64,000 nucleotides of DNA from Bacteriovorax sp. PP10 (GCF_035013165.1 NZ_JAYGJQ010000001.1:1674001-1738000); one strand, 5' to 3'; shown: positions 51,385 through 60,411, counted from the first letter of the stretch. Notes: generated by a model not told the origin, from the letters alone. Numbers and translations are program-made.

Positions 51385-52035
51385 GTGATTAAAAAATTAA
51401 TACTTATCTCGCTACTATGCTCAACTGCGATGGCCGATTCTCGCGTTGAAGTAGGTCGCAAGTTAGTTGCAGAAGGAAATGAAAAAGGTGTTCTACCATG
51501 TATGACTTGTCATTTGCAGAATGGCGAAGGGATGCAAGAAGAAGGATTCCCAAGTCTTGCAGGAATGAATTCTGCTTACATCACAAAACAACTAAGAGAT
51601 TTACAAGGTAAAAAAAGAATCAGTGATGTTATGAACCCCATAGCAAAAGAGTTAACGGAAGAAGACATCGCCAGTGTTGCGGCCTATTTTTCTCAACTGC
51701 CGGTTGTCTCTAAAGTAGAAAAAAGTACATCAGCTACAAAATTAGCTGAAGGAAAAATAATTGCTGAAAGAGGAATCTGGAGTAAGGGAGTGCCAGCATG
51801 TTTTGCTTGCCATGGACCGGGAGCTGTTGGAGTAGGTGAAACTTTTCCTCCACTTGTGAATCAAGGAAAACTTTACCTGACAACTGAGCTTACTAATTGG
51901 CAGAAAGGGGCAAGAAATAATGATCCTGAAATGCTCATGAAAACGATTGCTAAAAAACTGAGCAAAAAAGAAATTGAAGCTGTCAGCGAGTACTTAAGTT
52001 CACTGTCTGACGTAAAAACAGCAGAGGTTAAATAA
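51385..52035 (+). CDS. tsdB: Di-haem cytochrome c, TsdB/cytochrome c4-like
   Basis: 216 residues with a GTG start after AGGAGA. Signal peptide MIKKLILISLLCSTAMA. Two c-type haem sites, Cys39-MTCH43 and Cys138-FACH142, in two similar halves (GKRISDVMNPIAKELTEEDI and DPEMLMKTIAKKLSKKEI) as in c4-type cytochromes; Met in each is the likely sixth ligand. It would carry electrons from the TsdA-like enzyme encoded next (one-base overlap) to a terminal oxidase. Confidence 0.88.
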   Translation: MIKKLILISLLCSTAMADSRVEVGRKLVAEGNEKGVLPCMTCHLQNGEGMQEEGFPSLAGMNSAYITKQLRDLQGKKRISDVMNPIAKELTEEDIASVAAYFSQLPVVSKVEKSTSATKLAEGKIIAERGIWSKGVPACFACHGPGAVGVGETFPPLVNQGKLYLTTELTNWQKGARNNDPEMLMKTIAKKLSKKEIEAVSEYLSSLSDVKTAEVK

Positions 52036-52895
52036 TGAAAGCAAATACACTATTATTGATTTTAGTCTGTTCATTTATTTCATTAGAAGCACATGCTGCA
52101 AAAAAAGTTACGTACTTTGAACCACCGCTAGAAAAAGATATTCCAGATAATGATTTTGGAAAGCTTGTGAAGTTAGGTCGAGATGTTTTCATGGACACTC
52201 AGACTCATGCAAAACCTTATGTTGGAAATTCACTTAATTGTGTGAATTGCCACTTAGATGCCGGACGACTTGCGAACTCTGCACCACTGTGGGGAGCTTA
52301 CGGAATGTATCCAGCTTATAGATCTAAGACGAAAAAAGTTGATACGATTGAAAACAGAATGCAAGGCTGCTTCATGTACAGCATGAATGGAAAAGCACCG
52401 GCCGTAGATGCTCCAGAAATGAAAGCATTAGTGGTTTACATGTATTGGATGTCTACTGGAACACCTGTTGGTAAATCACTTCCAGGAAGAGTCTATCTGG
52501 ATTTAAAAAAACCAAAACGTGAGCCGACATGGGAAGCAGGTGAAACTGTTTATCAAAAAAACTGCATGATCTGTCACGGAAAAGATGGCGATGGCCAATA
52601 CGTAAATGGCAAAACAGTGTTTCCACCACTATGGGGTAAAAACTCCTTCAACTGGGGAGCTGGAATGCACAGGATAAATACAGCTGCTGGTTTTATTAAG
52701 GCCAACATGCCTTTAGGTCAGGGAAATAAATTATCTGATCAAGAAGCGTGGGATGTAGCATTTTATGTGAACTCTCATAACAGACCTTCTGATCCTAGAC
52801 AAAAAGGTACTTTGGAAGAAGCACGCAAAGACCTGCATGATGAAAACTGTTCATACGGTAAAGACATTCATGGTGAAAAATTAGGAACGATGTAA
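52035..52895 (+). CDS. tsdA: Di-haem cytochrome c, TsdA-like (thiosulfate dehydrogenase/tetrathionate reductase)
   Basis: 286 residues; signal peptide to about residue 21 (EAHA). Haem sites Cys69-VNCH73 and Cys177-MICH181. The block PLWGAYGMYPAYR, ENRMQGCFMYSMNGK and PEMKALVVYMYWMSTG is what I remember of TsdA, in which the Cys of GCF (here Cys112) is the unusual axial ligand of haem 1. TsdA joins two thiosulfates to tetrathionate, or runs backwards. The partner cytochrome precedes it. Direction and rate are not predictable. Confidence 0.82.
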   Translation: MKANTLLLILVCSFISLEAHAAKKVTYFEPPLEKDIPDNDFGKLVKLGRDVFMDTQTHAKPYVGNSLNCVNCHLDAGRLANSAPLWGAYGMYPAYRSKTKKVDTIENRMQGCFMYSMNGKAPAVDAPEMKALVVYMYWMSTGTPVGKSLPGRVYLDLKKPKREPTWEAGETVYQKNCMICHGKDGDGQYVNGKTVFPPLWGKNSFNWGAGMHRINTAAGFIKANMPLGQGNKLSDQEAWDVAFYVNSHNRPSDPRQKGTLEEARKDLHDENCSYGKDIHGEKLGTM

Positions 52896-52912
52896 TTCTA
52901 TTTTAATTTCTT

Positions 52913-52939
52913 GCTCCCATCTTTGGATGGGAGCTTTTT
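52913..52939 (+). terminator. Intrinsic terminator after tsdA
   Basis: GCTCCCATC, TTTG loop, GATGGGAGC, TTTTT: perfect 9-base stem. Confidence 0.93.
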
Positions 52940-53138
52940 ATCCCAAAGATATTTCTTCAAATCAATTTTTTCATTTCACTTATTCTAAGAACTTTCCTTG
53001 GTTGTCGTCAAATTGGTCTTCTGCCTAATTTAAGACACTTCCTTGGCCATCATCCTGCCTCCTCATAGGGGAATGGCAGTTTTAGGGCCCTTTTACCGAC
53101 TTAATTAATGCATTATAATAGCTACTATTAGGGGTGAA

Positions 53139-54575
53139 ATGATGAAATTCAATGCAAAAATTTCGATGTTGGTCTTCGTACTCGCGGCAAGCTTTGGTTG
53201 CGGTAATGACATAGGAAAAATCAAGATTAATCAAACTTCTAATCCCGTTGTCTCAAATCCAAATACCAATTCACCTGATACCGGAACCACACAACCAATA
53301 ACTGGATCGCCGGCCGAAGAATATACTGCAGGTCCGATTATCTATCGTAGCAATAATGGAAATGATTTTTTATTTTCAGTCAGTGATGTAGAAGGCCCTA
53401 AAGCTGGATACTATCCGGATGAAGCACGTTTCGGAACACTCGCGGTAGGTGCAGGTGGAACGACTCCCTTATTTCGTTGTCTTTCAAATGGAACTAATCG
53501 CACTCACTTTTTAAGTACGGCCACTAATTGTGAAGGGCATACTAACGAAGGCTCTTTAGGAAATGTTTCAACTACTGCAAAATCTGGCCTGGTTCCACTT
53601 GTTCGTTGGGTTCATTTAAAATCAAGTCTTCATATCGCAGTTGTTCCAAGTGAAAAAATTGATTTCACAGGATGGAAGCAAGAGGGAACTCTAGGATACG
53701 TTACAGAAATTAGAATTCCCTCAGTGGTTAAAACACCAGACGATGGGAAAAAGTATTTTGGATATTATGCTGGAGCTATGGATGGTGTCGGTTCAGGAGA
53801 TTACATTTCAGAACTTTGGACAAGCAGTAACTTAATCTTTATTAAATCTGCAGGTAACTTTGAAGCTAAGCTTGCTGATTGTGAAAGAAGAGGAGTGAAG
53901 GCCGTCATTACTTTCGACTATCTTTTTTTAGATAATGATTTTCGTTTGAAATCCGACTACAAAGAAAAATTTAAAACGGTTGAACCTATTATTCAAAAAT
54001 ATAGCGCAACCATTGCAGCTTTCTATGGATTAGATGAGCCCTATGCTAACAGTGCTGCTCACGGTGTAAGTGCCGCTGAAACATATCATGCTCAAGAGAC
54101 GATGGGACGATTTCTAAAGTCTAAATTTCCAACTATCCCTATCGGAGTTATTTTCACAACAAATGAAGTTAAAACCGGTAACCGTCTTTTTCCAAGTTTT
54201 GATTGGTTTGGGTTTGATTGTTACAATGCTGAAATGGAATGTGGTGGGCAGTCGGTAAGCTGGTACTTTAATAAACTTTCAACAATGATGAATGAAGCTA
54301 CTGTTAAAGATGGAAAAAAGCGCTACCTGATGGCCATTCCTCAATCAGGACATCCTGTTTCAGATGGGAGTAAAACAGGGGAGAAGAATATTCTTGCTCA
54401 AATTCCAGGTTACCGTCAGATCGTGAGAAGCAATTCAAATATCAAAGTTGTCATGCCATTTCTTTGGCAGACCTTTAATGATGGCAGTGCTAATTGGATT
54501 GGAACACGTGAGATACCAAATGTTAAAGCTCAGTACTTGATGTTCTATCAGGATTTTATGAGAGGAACTCTTTAA
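53139..54575 (+). CDS. Lipoprotein: DUF5648-like region plus glycosidase-like TIM barrel
   Basis: 478 residues (ATG at 53139 or 53142, after TTAGGGGTGA). Lipobox SFGC, a Thr/Asn/Pro-rich spacer to about 65, then a region with LFRCLSNGTNRTHFLSTATNCEG, the WRC-HFLST style of DUF5648 repeats, and LVPLVRWVHL. From about 205 a TIM-barrel-like domain: YFGYYAGAMDG, GVKAVITFDYLFL, AAFYGLDEPYANS with a possible catalytic Glu, and DWFGFDCYNAEMECGG. No named glycosidase family recognised. An AT-rich promoter (TATAAT at 53113) is likely. Outer-membrane anchored enzyme is an inference. Confidence 0.78.
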   Translation: MMKFNAKISMLVFVLAASFGCGNDIGKIKINQTSNPVVSNPNTNSPDTGTTQPITGSPAEEYTAGPIIYRSNNGNDFLFSVSDVEGPKAGYYPDEARFGTLAVGAGGTTPLFRCLSNGTNRTHFLSTATNCEGHTNEGSLGNVSTTAKSGLVPLVRWVHLKSSLHIAVVPSEKIDFTGWKQEGTLGYVTEIRIPSVVKTPDDGKKYFGYYAGAMDGVGSGDYISELWTSSNLIFIKSAGNFEAKLADCERRGVKAVITFDYLFLDNDFRLKSDYKEKFKTVEPIIQKYSATIAAFYGLDEPYANSAAHGVSAAETYHAQETMGRFLKSKFPTIPIGVIFTTNEVKTGNRLFPSFDWFGFDCYNAEMECGGQSVSWYFNKLSTMMNEATVKDGKKRYLMAIPQSGHPVSDGSKTGEKNILAQIPGYRQIVRSNSNIKVVMPFLWQTFNDGSANWIGTREIPNVKAQYLMFYQDFMRGTL

Positions 54576-55420
54576 GGATAATTTTTTCTCAGTCCATTCA
54601 TCTCAGACGTTAAGTAGTCGGCCGGAAGAAAATCCTGATAAATTTTCTTCTGGTAGAATTCTTTAATGATCTGATTATATCTTCCAGATTTTTTAAGCGT
54701 CTTCAATCCCAAATTAAATTTGTTAATCAGATCGGCGCTTTTAGGAGATGCTTTGGTCATGACTAAGTGATACTTGGTCAATTGGATGACATGATTATTA
54801 TGAGTGATTTGTTCAATTTTCTTTTTATCAAAGTTTTGATTAAGAAGCACATACCCAACTTCCAGGTCACTTGGGACAAGTTGTACGCGGCCTAAAAGTA
54901 GCATATTAAAGGCCTGAAGCATTGTCGTCACACGATCAACTTTGATAATTTTATTTTCTTCAGCAGACAAAAACTCTTGTCCCATTCCACCAAAGCCACG
55001 GGCAGCACCAATTCTTAGTTTACTTAAATCATTATAGTTCTGCCATTTGACGGATGTTGATTTCAAATGGAAAAAAACATATTTCCCGGTGTAGATCGGG
55101 TCACTAAAAAGATAATTTTTTTCTCTTTCAGTTGTTTTAGAAAGAGCAATTGTGCCATCCCATAGACCTGACTTCGAAAGCTGATAAGCACGTTCCCACG
55201 GAAAAATTCCCAATTTCATTTCTATATTTTGAAGAGCAAAGGCCTCTTCGGTAATTTGAGAGATGAGACCTTTGTGGTCGAGGGTTTCCGAGATATAGGG
55301 AACCCATTCTCCAGCAGTCAGGCGTACAAGATCTTTTGCCTGTGCCATTTGGATAAGCGAAAAACAAACTAAAATAGCGATAAGCTTTGATAGAGCATTA
55401 ATGTGAAATCTATATTTCAT
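54572..55420 (-). CDS. Periplasmic substrate-binding protein (SBP_bac_3 type)
   Basis: 282 residues. Signal peptide ending around LIQMAQA. Mature landmarks: LTAGEWVPYISETLDHKGLISQITEEAF, GIFPWERAYQLSKSGLWDGTIALSKT, LRIGAARGFGGMG and FNLGLKTLKKSGRYNQIIKEFY. It resembles extracellular solute-binding proteins for polar amino acids and related compounds, with no transporter gene beside it. It overlaps the convergent lipoprotein gene by four bases. Paralogue of 47054 by fold only. Confidence 0.85.
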   Translation of the reverse strand: MKYRFHINALSKLIAILVCFSLIQMAQAKDLVRLTAGEWVPYISETLDHKGLISQITEEAFALQNIEMKLGIFPWERAYQLSKSGLWDGTIALSKTTEREKNYLFSDPIYTGKYVFFHLKSTSVKWQNYNDLSKLRIGAARGFGGMGQEFLSAEENKIIKVDRVTTMLQAFNMLLLGRVQLVPSDLEVGYVLLNQNFDKKKIEQITHNNHVIQLTKYHLVMTKASPKSADLINKFNLGLKTLKKSGRYNQIIKEFYQKKIYQDFLPADYLTSEMNGLRKNYP

Positions 55421-55542
55421 CCCAAGATGTTAGCTTGTTTTTTCATATTTAGGAATCATAAGCTTTCCTTAATGCTGATTACAAAAAAACAATGGCGAAT
55501 TATTTTTATCGGACAAGTTTGGATTGGATTTATATCAGGATA

Positions 55543-56412
55543 CTAGCTTAATGAACGTAGGCATTTGGCCACTTGGCGGTGAAGAGTCGTCTCAGTACTG
55601 CCTTTTTTATAAATAATAAAAACACTTTGGGAGCGCTCTTTCATTGGTATAGGAGATTTTAATTCAGACAGTCTAAATTCTGCCTGAACACTTTTATTAT
55701 AGAGCTCAACAATAAAGCGCGGAAGGTAGGCCACACTTATTCCTTTACGACACAATTCTAAAGCAGAGCCCATCACTGTCACTCGAAACTTAACTTTGCG
55801 TTCAAAGCGGTGATCGGGCCATCCATCAAGTCCGATAACTTTTGAAGGAGTTCCTTCACTCGGAAGCAGTGGAATGACAAAGGGAAGATCTGAAAAATCA
55901 ATGCTGCTAAACTTTTTAGAAATACCAAATACACCCATGCTGATCTTAGAGACTTCTAAAAATTCAACTCCGACTTTTGGAACCGGGACATAGGTAATTC
56001 CAAGATCAACTTGTCCATGAGCAATGGCCTCTTCAAGTTTACCAGGACCAAGTTCATGCACTTCAAGGCCTTCAAGATTTAGTGAATCCGAAAGATGGCC
56101 TAAAAAATAAGTGGTGAAGACTTCAAATGATCCAATTTTTGTAGGAGTCCATTTTTCAGAAGATTTAATTTTTTCAGGAATTTTTAACCAGCTATCTAAA
56201 AGAGCAGATGTCTCAGATCTAAAAGTTCTTCCAGCTTCGCTTAGTTTTAGTCCTCTCCCGTCTGTCTCAACCAGCTTGATTCCTATTTCAGATTCAAGAA
56301 GTCTTAAGGCCTTTGAGAGGGCAGGTTGTGAGATATGCAGAACTTCTGAAGCTCTGACAAGAGAGCCTGTGTCTGCAAAAACATGAAAGTATCGAACTCG
56401 ATCTATATCCAT
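55543..56412 (-). CDS. LysR-family transcription regulator
   Basis: 289 residues. N-terminal winged helix-turn-helix (YFHVFADTGSLVRASEVLHISQPALSKALRLLES) and a C-terminal periplasmic-binding-like effector domain (residues about 95-289: VDLGITYVPVP, GVFGISK, CRKGISVAYLP). It is divergent from the small exported gene at 56499 and separated by about 87 bases, so that gene is the usual candidate target. A dyad lies just before its own start. Confidence 0.93.
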   Translation of the reverse strand: MDIDRVRYFHVFADTGSLVRASEVLHISQPALSKALRLLESEIGIKLVETDGRGLKLSEAGRTFRSETSALLDSWLKIPEKIKSSEKWTPTKIGSFEVFTTYFLGHLSDSLNLEGLEVHELGPGKLEEAIAHGQVDLGITYVPVPKVGVEFLEVSKISMGVFGISKKFSSIDFSDLPFVIPLLPSEGTPSKVIGLDGWPDHRFERKVKFRVTVMGSALELCRKGISVAYLPRFIVELYNKSVQAEFRLSELKSPIPMKERSQSVFIIYKKGSTETTLHRQVAKCLRSLS

Positions 56413-56414
56413 AG

Positions 56415-56430
56415 GTTATATATTTATAAC
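56415..56430. promoter_or_regulatory. Dyad symmetry, probable LysR-type binding site
   Basis: GTTATA-TATT-TATAAC, perfect half-sites four bases apart, with T-N11-A spacing, directly upstream of the LysR start and in the divergent intergenic region. Confidence 0.55.
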
Positions 56431-56498
56431 ATTAATTCACTTTTATTCAATAAAGAAAATAGATATAAAGTTGAAAATCTTTGGATCTGGAGAATGCA

Positions 56499-56897
56499 AT
56501 GAAAAGGTTAAGTATCAGTATTTTGTTTCTTTTATTAACTGTCAACGTGGCCTTCGCTGAAATAACGGCCCCTGTTACAACTTATGGAATCCACCTGTAC
56601 TTTGATGAACAAGAGTTTGTTGATATCCTGGTGATCAATAAAGATGCCGATGGAGTACTGACTGGTGACATGCATGTTCCAAATGACTTTGATGGTAAAG
56701 TTTCAAACTTAGTCGTGAACGATGAAAAAATCGTTTTTGATTTACTGGTACCCAAAAATTCTTCACGTCCAACTGATCTAATGTTTCATTATGAAGGAAA
56801 GTTCTTCGATAAATCTCTTAATCAGATGATTGGTTTTGTCTCAATTAAAGGAGAGTCTGGATTTGTCGCTTCTTTTGTTGGATTCATCCGCGATTAG
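56499..56897 (+). CDS. Small exported protein, likely LysR-regulated
   Basis: 132 residues from the ATG at 56499 (TGGAGAATGCA upstream); signal peptide MKRLSISILFLLLTVNVAFA. The mature part of about 110 residues has strands ending in VTTYGIHLYFDE and MHVPNDFDGKVSNLVVND, and no cysteines. It is divergently transcribed from the LysR regulator. No family recognised. Confidence 0.78.
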   Translation: MKRLSISILFLLLTVNVAFAEITAPVTTYGIHLYFDEQEFVDILVINKDADGVLTGDMHVPNDFDGKVSNLVVNDEKIVFDLLVPKNSSRPTDLMFHYEGKFFDKSLNQMIGFVSIKGESGFVASFVGFIRD

Positions 56898-56951
56898 GAT
56901 TCAATCTTGGTCGGGTAAAATCGTCTTTTTTTTGAAATACTTACTAAAACA

Positions 56952-56983
56952 TTGACTCCGTACCATGGTACGGAGGATAAGAT
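56952..56983 (+). promoter_or_regulatory. MerR-type operator and promoter of the ars operon
   Basis: TTGACT (-35), a perfect 20-base palindrome CTCCGTACCATGGTACGGAG at 56956-56975, then TAAGAT (-10) with a 20-base spacer. Classic mer promoters have TTGACT, a CCGTAC-N4-GTACGG dyad and a 19-base spacer before TAAGGT. The long spacer means the polymerase needs a twisting activator of the MerR type. Confidence 0.88.
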
Positions 56984-56988
56984 TAAGT

Positions 56989-57420
56989 ATGGAAAAAATA
57001 ACAATCAGTAAATTAGCACAAATGGCATCAGTAGGCGTGGAGACAGTTCGTTTCTATCAGAGGAAGGAACTTCTTCGTGAACCTAAAAAAACCGATACAT
57101 TCAGAACCTATAATGAAGAAGATGCTCAAAGAATCATCTTTATTAAAAAGGCCCAGGATTTAGGTTTCACGCTAAGTGAAGTCAAAGAGCTTTTAGAGCT
57201 CAATGTAAAACCTCGCAACACCTGCTCTGTTGTTAAAAGCAAAACTGAATTAAAAATCATCGAAATTGAAAATAAAATCAGCGCCCTTAAAAAAATGAAG
57301 GACAGTCTCGTCCAGTTATCTTGTGCATGTGATTCTGGAATTGATTCCGTAAAACAATATAAAGTGCAAGAGTGCTTTGATTCAGTCACTGGATGCAAAC
57401 CAAAGAAAATTAAGGAATAG
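56989..57420 (+). CDS. MerR-family metal(loid)-responsive activator
   Basis: 143 residues from the ATG at 56989 (an ATG at 56965 inside the operator would add 8). Winged HTH: ISKLAQMASVGVETVRFYQRKELL, FRTYNEEDAQRIIFIKKAQDLGFTLSEVKELL, then a dimer helix. Cys79 and Cys114 are 35 residues apart, exactly like Cys82 and Cys117 that bind mercury in MerR; the third Cys is at 129 instead of nine residues after Cys114, and Cys112 and Cys136 are extra. It heads the arsC-acr3-arsH genes and no arsR is present, so arsenite or antimonite is the likely ligand, though Hg is possible. Confidence 0.9.
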   Translation: MEKITISKLAQMASVGVETVRFYQRKELLREPKKTDTFRTYNEEDAQRIIFIKKAQDLGFTLSEVKELLELNVKPRNTCSVVKSKTELKIIEIENKISALKKMKDSLVQLSCACDSGIDSVKQYKVQECFDSVTGCKPKKIKE

Positions 57421-57423
57421 AGG

Positions 57424-57846
57424 ATGAACAAGAAAAACATAATGTTTTTATGCACTGGAAATTCTTGCAGGTCTCAAATGGCCGAAGGTCTGTGCCGTCA
57501 ATACTGGGGAGAAGAGTTTAATGTTTATTCCGCTGGAACAAAAAAACATGGAATGAACACTCGAGCGATTAAAGTCATGCAGGAAATAGGTGTCGATATC
57601 TCTACCCACTATTCTAAAGTAGTGGATGAACTTCCAGGCATTAAGTTTGATTATGTTGTCACTGTTTGTGATGCTGCCAAAGAAACGTGTCCTTATTATC
57701 CAGGCGGGAAGATTATTCATCTTGGCTTCCAAGACCCTCCTGCCTTAACTAAAGACATGACTAATGAAGATGACATTTTAAAAGTCTATAGAAAGGTTAG
57801 AGATGAGATTCATGAGACTATAAGGAATTTAAAGGATTATTTGTAA
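57424..57846 (+). CDS. arsC: Arsenate reductase ArsC, low-molecular-weight phosphatase (thioredoxin) type
   Basis: 140 residues. [16 protein letters not shown] has nucleophile Cys10 and Arg16; [11 protein letters not shown] has Cys82 and Cys89; GFQDPPA has Asp104-Pro. These match S. aureus ArsC (Cys10, Cys82, Cys89, Asp105), in which three cysteines relay electrons to thioredoxin. It reduces As(V) to As(III) for export by the next gene. Starts 3 bases after the regulator and overlaps acr3 by one base. Confidence 0.95.
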   Translation: MNKKNIMFLCTGNSCRSQMAEGLCRQYWGEEFNVYSAGTKKHGMNTRAIKVMQEIGVDISTHYSKVVDELPGIKFDYVVTVCDAAKETCPYYPGGKIIHLGFQDPPALTKDMTNEDDILKVYRKVRDEIHETIRNLKDYL

Positions 57847-58889
57847 TGAAAAAATTATCTTTCTTAGATCGTTATTTAACTCTTTGGATTTTTCTAGCAA
57901 TGCTCATGGGCGTTTTTATTGGTTATAGTCAACCACATGTTCCAGAGCTTCTGGACTCTTTGTCAGTAGGGACAACTTCCATCCCAATAGCGATTGGCCT
58001 GATCTTGATGATGTATCCACCTTTGGCAAAAGTTAAATATGAAGAAATAGGATTGGTTTTTAAAGATAAAAAAATTTTATTTCTATCCCTTGTTCAAAAT
58101 TGGGTTATTGGTCCACTGTTAATGTTTGCTTTGGCCTTCATTTTCTTAAGAGATTATCCAGATTATATGATGGGACTTGTTTTAATTGGACTTGCTCGAT
58201 GTATTGCGATGGTTTTAGTCTGGAACCAATTAGCAGAGGGGAGTTCAGAGTATTGTGCGGGATTAGTGGCCTTCAATTCTATCTTTCAAATTATTTTCTT
58301 TCCCATCTATGCTTATTTTTTTATGACCTATCTTCCTGGCTTTTTCGGTATGAAGAGCTTTGAAGTTCATTTTACAATGCTAGATATTGCAAAATCTGTA
58401 GGAATTTACCTTGGTGTTCCATTTTTGGCAGGGTTTCTAACGAGGCTCATACTTGTAAAGTCAAAAGGTCTTGTTTGGTATGAGCAAAACTTTTTACCAA
58501 GAATAAGTCCAATAACTCTTATCTTTTTATTATTCACCATTGTTGTGATGTTCTCACTTAAGGGAGAAAAAATTGTTGAGTTGCCTTTGGATGTGATCAG
58601 AGTTGCCATTCCATTGACTATCTATTTTCTCATTATGTTTTTCTTCTCTTTTTTTATGAGTAAAAAAGCAGGGGCCGATTATCAGAGATCAGTAACACTT
58701 TCTTTTACTGCGGCCTCAAATAACTTTGAACTTGCTATTGCTGTCGCTATTGCGACATTTGGAATTCATCATGGTGCCGCTTTTGCTGCGGTCATAGGGC
58801 CCTTAGTTGAAGTGCCTGTTCTTATTGCTTTAGTCAAAGTCTCTTTTTGGATTCGCAAAAAATACTTTTTTAATAATGCCGTAGCTTAG
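57846..58889 (+). CDS. acr3: Arsenite efflux permease ACR3
   Basis: 347 residues with ten hydrophobic segments. Landmarks of ACR3: [18 protein letters not shown] with Cys119 in TM4 (the conserved arsenite-binding Cys), [16 protein letters not shown] in TM9, and [14 protein letters not shown] with the conserved Glu in TM10. It exports As(OH)3 in exchange for protons. Its start overlaps the arsC stop by one base, and arsH follows 8 bases after. Confidence 0.94.
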   Translation: MKKLSFLDRYLTLWIFLAMLMGVFIGYSQPHVPELLDSLSVGTTSIPIAIGLILMMYPPLAKVKYEEIGLVFKDKKILFLSLVQNWVIGPLLMFALAFIFLRDYPDYMMGLVLIGLARCIAMVLVWNQLAEGSSEYCAGLVAFNSIFQIIFFPIYAYFFMTYLPGFFGMKSFEVHFTMLDIAKSVGIYLGVPFLAGFLTRLILVKSKGLVWYEQNFLPRISPITLIFLLFTIVVMFSLKGEKIVELPLDVIRVAIPLTIYFLIMFFFSFFMSKKAGADYQRSVTLSFTAASNNFELAIAVAIATFGIHHGAAFAAVIGPLVEVPVLIALVKVSFWIRKKYFFNNAVA

Positions 58890-58897
58890 AGGGTGAT

Positions 58898-59593
58898 ATG
58901 TTTTTAAATAATGTAGTGTTTGATTTAAAACCAAAAGATAATTCAGTTTTGACTTCAACTCATGCTCCTCGAGTTCTCATTCTCTATGGATCATTAAGAA
59001 AAGAGTCTTATAGTAAAAAGCTTGCTGAGGAGGCCGGAAGAATCCTTACTCATATGGGGGCCGAAGTTAAATTTTTTGACTCAGAAGGATTGCCACTTTT
59101 TGATAATGGCAGATCTATCGATCATCCCAAAGTACAGGAATTGAGAAATTTAAGTATATGGTCAGAAGCTCACGTGTGGTCTAGCCCAGAGCTTCACGGC
59201 AATATTTCGGGTGTCATGAAAAACCAAATTGACTGGATTCCACTGGCATTAAACGCTGTGAGGCCGACTCAAGGAAGGACTCTGGCCGTTATGGAAGTAT
59301 CTGGCGGTAGTCAGTCTTTCAATGCAGTCAACACAATGAGAATCCTTGGAAGATGGATGAGAATGATTACAGTCCCTAATCAGTCCTCAGTGGCGCAAGC
59401 ATTTAATGAGTTTAATGAAGATGGGACAATGAAGCCTTCTTCTTATAGAGATAGAGTCGTTGATGTAATGGAAGAATTAATGAGATTTACCTACCTCACT
59501 CGTGATGTCTCTGATTTTTTAGTCGATAGATATAGCGAGAGAAAAACAGCGAATCTAGACATTCAGTATAAAGCTTTGAAAGATCAAAAATAA
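58898..59593 (+). CDS. arsH: ArsH-type NADPH-dependent FMN reductase
   Basis: 231 residues. Flavodoxin-like fold with FMN loop [17 protein letters not shown], then [29 protein letters not shown], and [21 protein letters not shown]. ArsH reduces flavin and can oxidise trivalent organoarsenicals. Strong GAGGGTGAT site. Last gene of the ars operon. No arsM or arsI is nearby, so its role in organoarsenic resistance is uncertain. Confidence 0.93.
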   Translation: MFLNNVVFDLKPKDNSVLTSTHAPRVLILYGSLRKESYSKKLAEEAGRILTHMGAEVKFFDSEGLPLFDNGRSIDHPKVQELRNLSIWSEAHVWSSPELHGNISGVMKNQIDWIPLALNAVRPTQGRTLAVMEVSGGSQSFNAVNTMRILGRWMRMITVPNQSSVAQAFNEFNEDGTMKPSSYRDRVVDVMEELMRFTYLTRDVSDFLVDRYSERKTANLDIQYKALKDQK

Positions 59594-59604
59594 TTTTAAA
59601 AAAA

Positions 59605-60411
59605 TTATTGTAAGATTTCCTTTAGTTTCGTCTGAATATCCTGACTCATATATTCTTTAGCTTTTGGATCTAAAACATAATACGTAATCAATTCAGCAAA
59701 ACATTCATGACTATTTGTCATCGAGTATAGTGTTGGATAACCGTATTTAACTCCACGAATACGATCTTCATAATAAGTCTTATTCGTATTGTCTTGTTCA
59801 ATATAAACTAAGATCTCTTTAAACTCGTCTTGCGATTTCTGATAATCGATATCTCTAATAAAGTCATTTTTCCCATCCCAAGACCATCCCAGGTCAGACT
59901 TGATCTCACTTGAAATATGCTTTTGGGCAATATCAAAAACGTGAGCAAGTTCATGGAGAATGGCATGAGTGTCTCTTGGAAGTTTTGTATAAGGATCAAT
60001 AAAGTTATTTGAACCAAAGAATTTATCAGTTATTCCAATAACGTTCGTTGTCGGATTTACCCAAATAAGAGTGTTCTCTTTTTGTCTGATGAACTCAGCT
60101 CTTCTCATTTTAGAGTTCGGAAACCATGTAGACGAATAAGTCACACGATGAAATTTTGTAATTCCTTTTTCCTTAATGGTTTTATAAAAATTGGCCAGTT
60201 CAGGGCGGTCTATTTCTTTGAGGATACTTTTGATTTTATCTTTCTCGGCCTCAGTCCAGGGCTTGAATTCAACAGCATCACAGAAGCTGTAATGGGGGAA
60301 TTTATCATTACATTCAAAGCTATCTGGGAAAGTCATGAAGTCGATAGGTGACGCCGCAAAAGAGCTAAGAGTGAACGTCAGCGATAGGAGTGAAATAATA
60401 GATTTAAGCAT
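59605..60411 (-). CDS. Exported zinc-metalloprotease-like protein (HExxH)
   Basis: 268 residues from the ATG at 60411 (GAAAGGAAC upstream); the frame is open 33 codons further but without a ribosome site. Signal peptide MLKSIISLLSLTFTLSSFAA. HELAH (His153-His157) in ILHELAHVFD is a zincin motif; SHECFAELITYYV, 80 residues later, gives candidate third ligands Glu236 or Glu240. Two N-terminal Cys (FECND, SFCDA) may pair. Probable secreted peptidase; family not recognised. Convergent with arsH. Confidence 0.82.
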   Translation of the reverse strand: MLKSIISLLSLTFTLSSFAASPIDFMTFPDSFECNDKFPHYSFCDAVEFKPWTEAEKDKIKSILKEIDRPELANFYKTIKEKGITKFHRVTYSSTWFPNSKMRRAEFIRQKENTLIWVNPTTNVIGITDKFFGSNNFIDPYTKLPRDTHAILHELAHVFDIAQKHISSEIKSDLGWSWDGKNDFIRDIDYQKSQDEFKEILVYIEQDNTNKTYYEDRIRGVKYGYPTLYSMTNSHECFAELITYYVLDPKAKEYMSQDIQTKLKEILQ

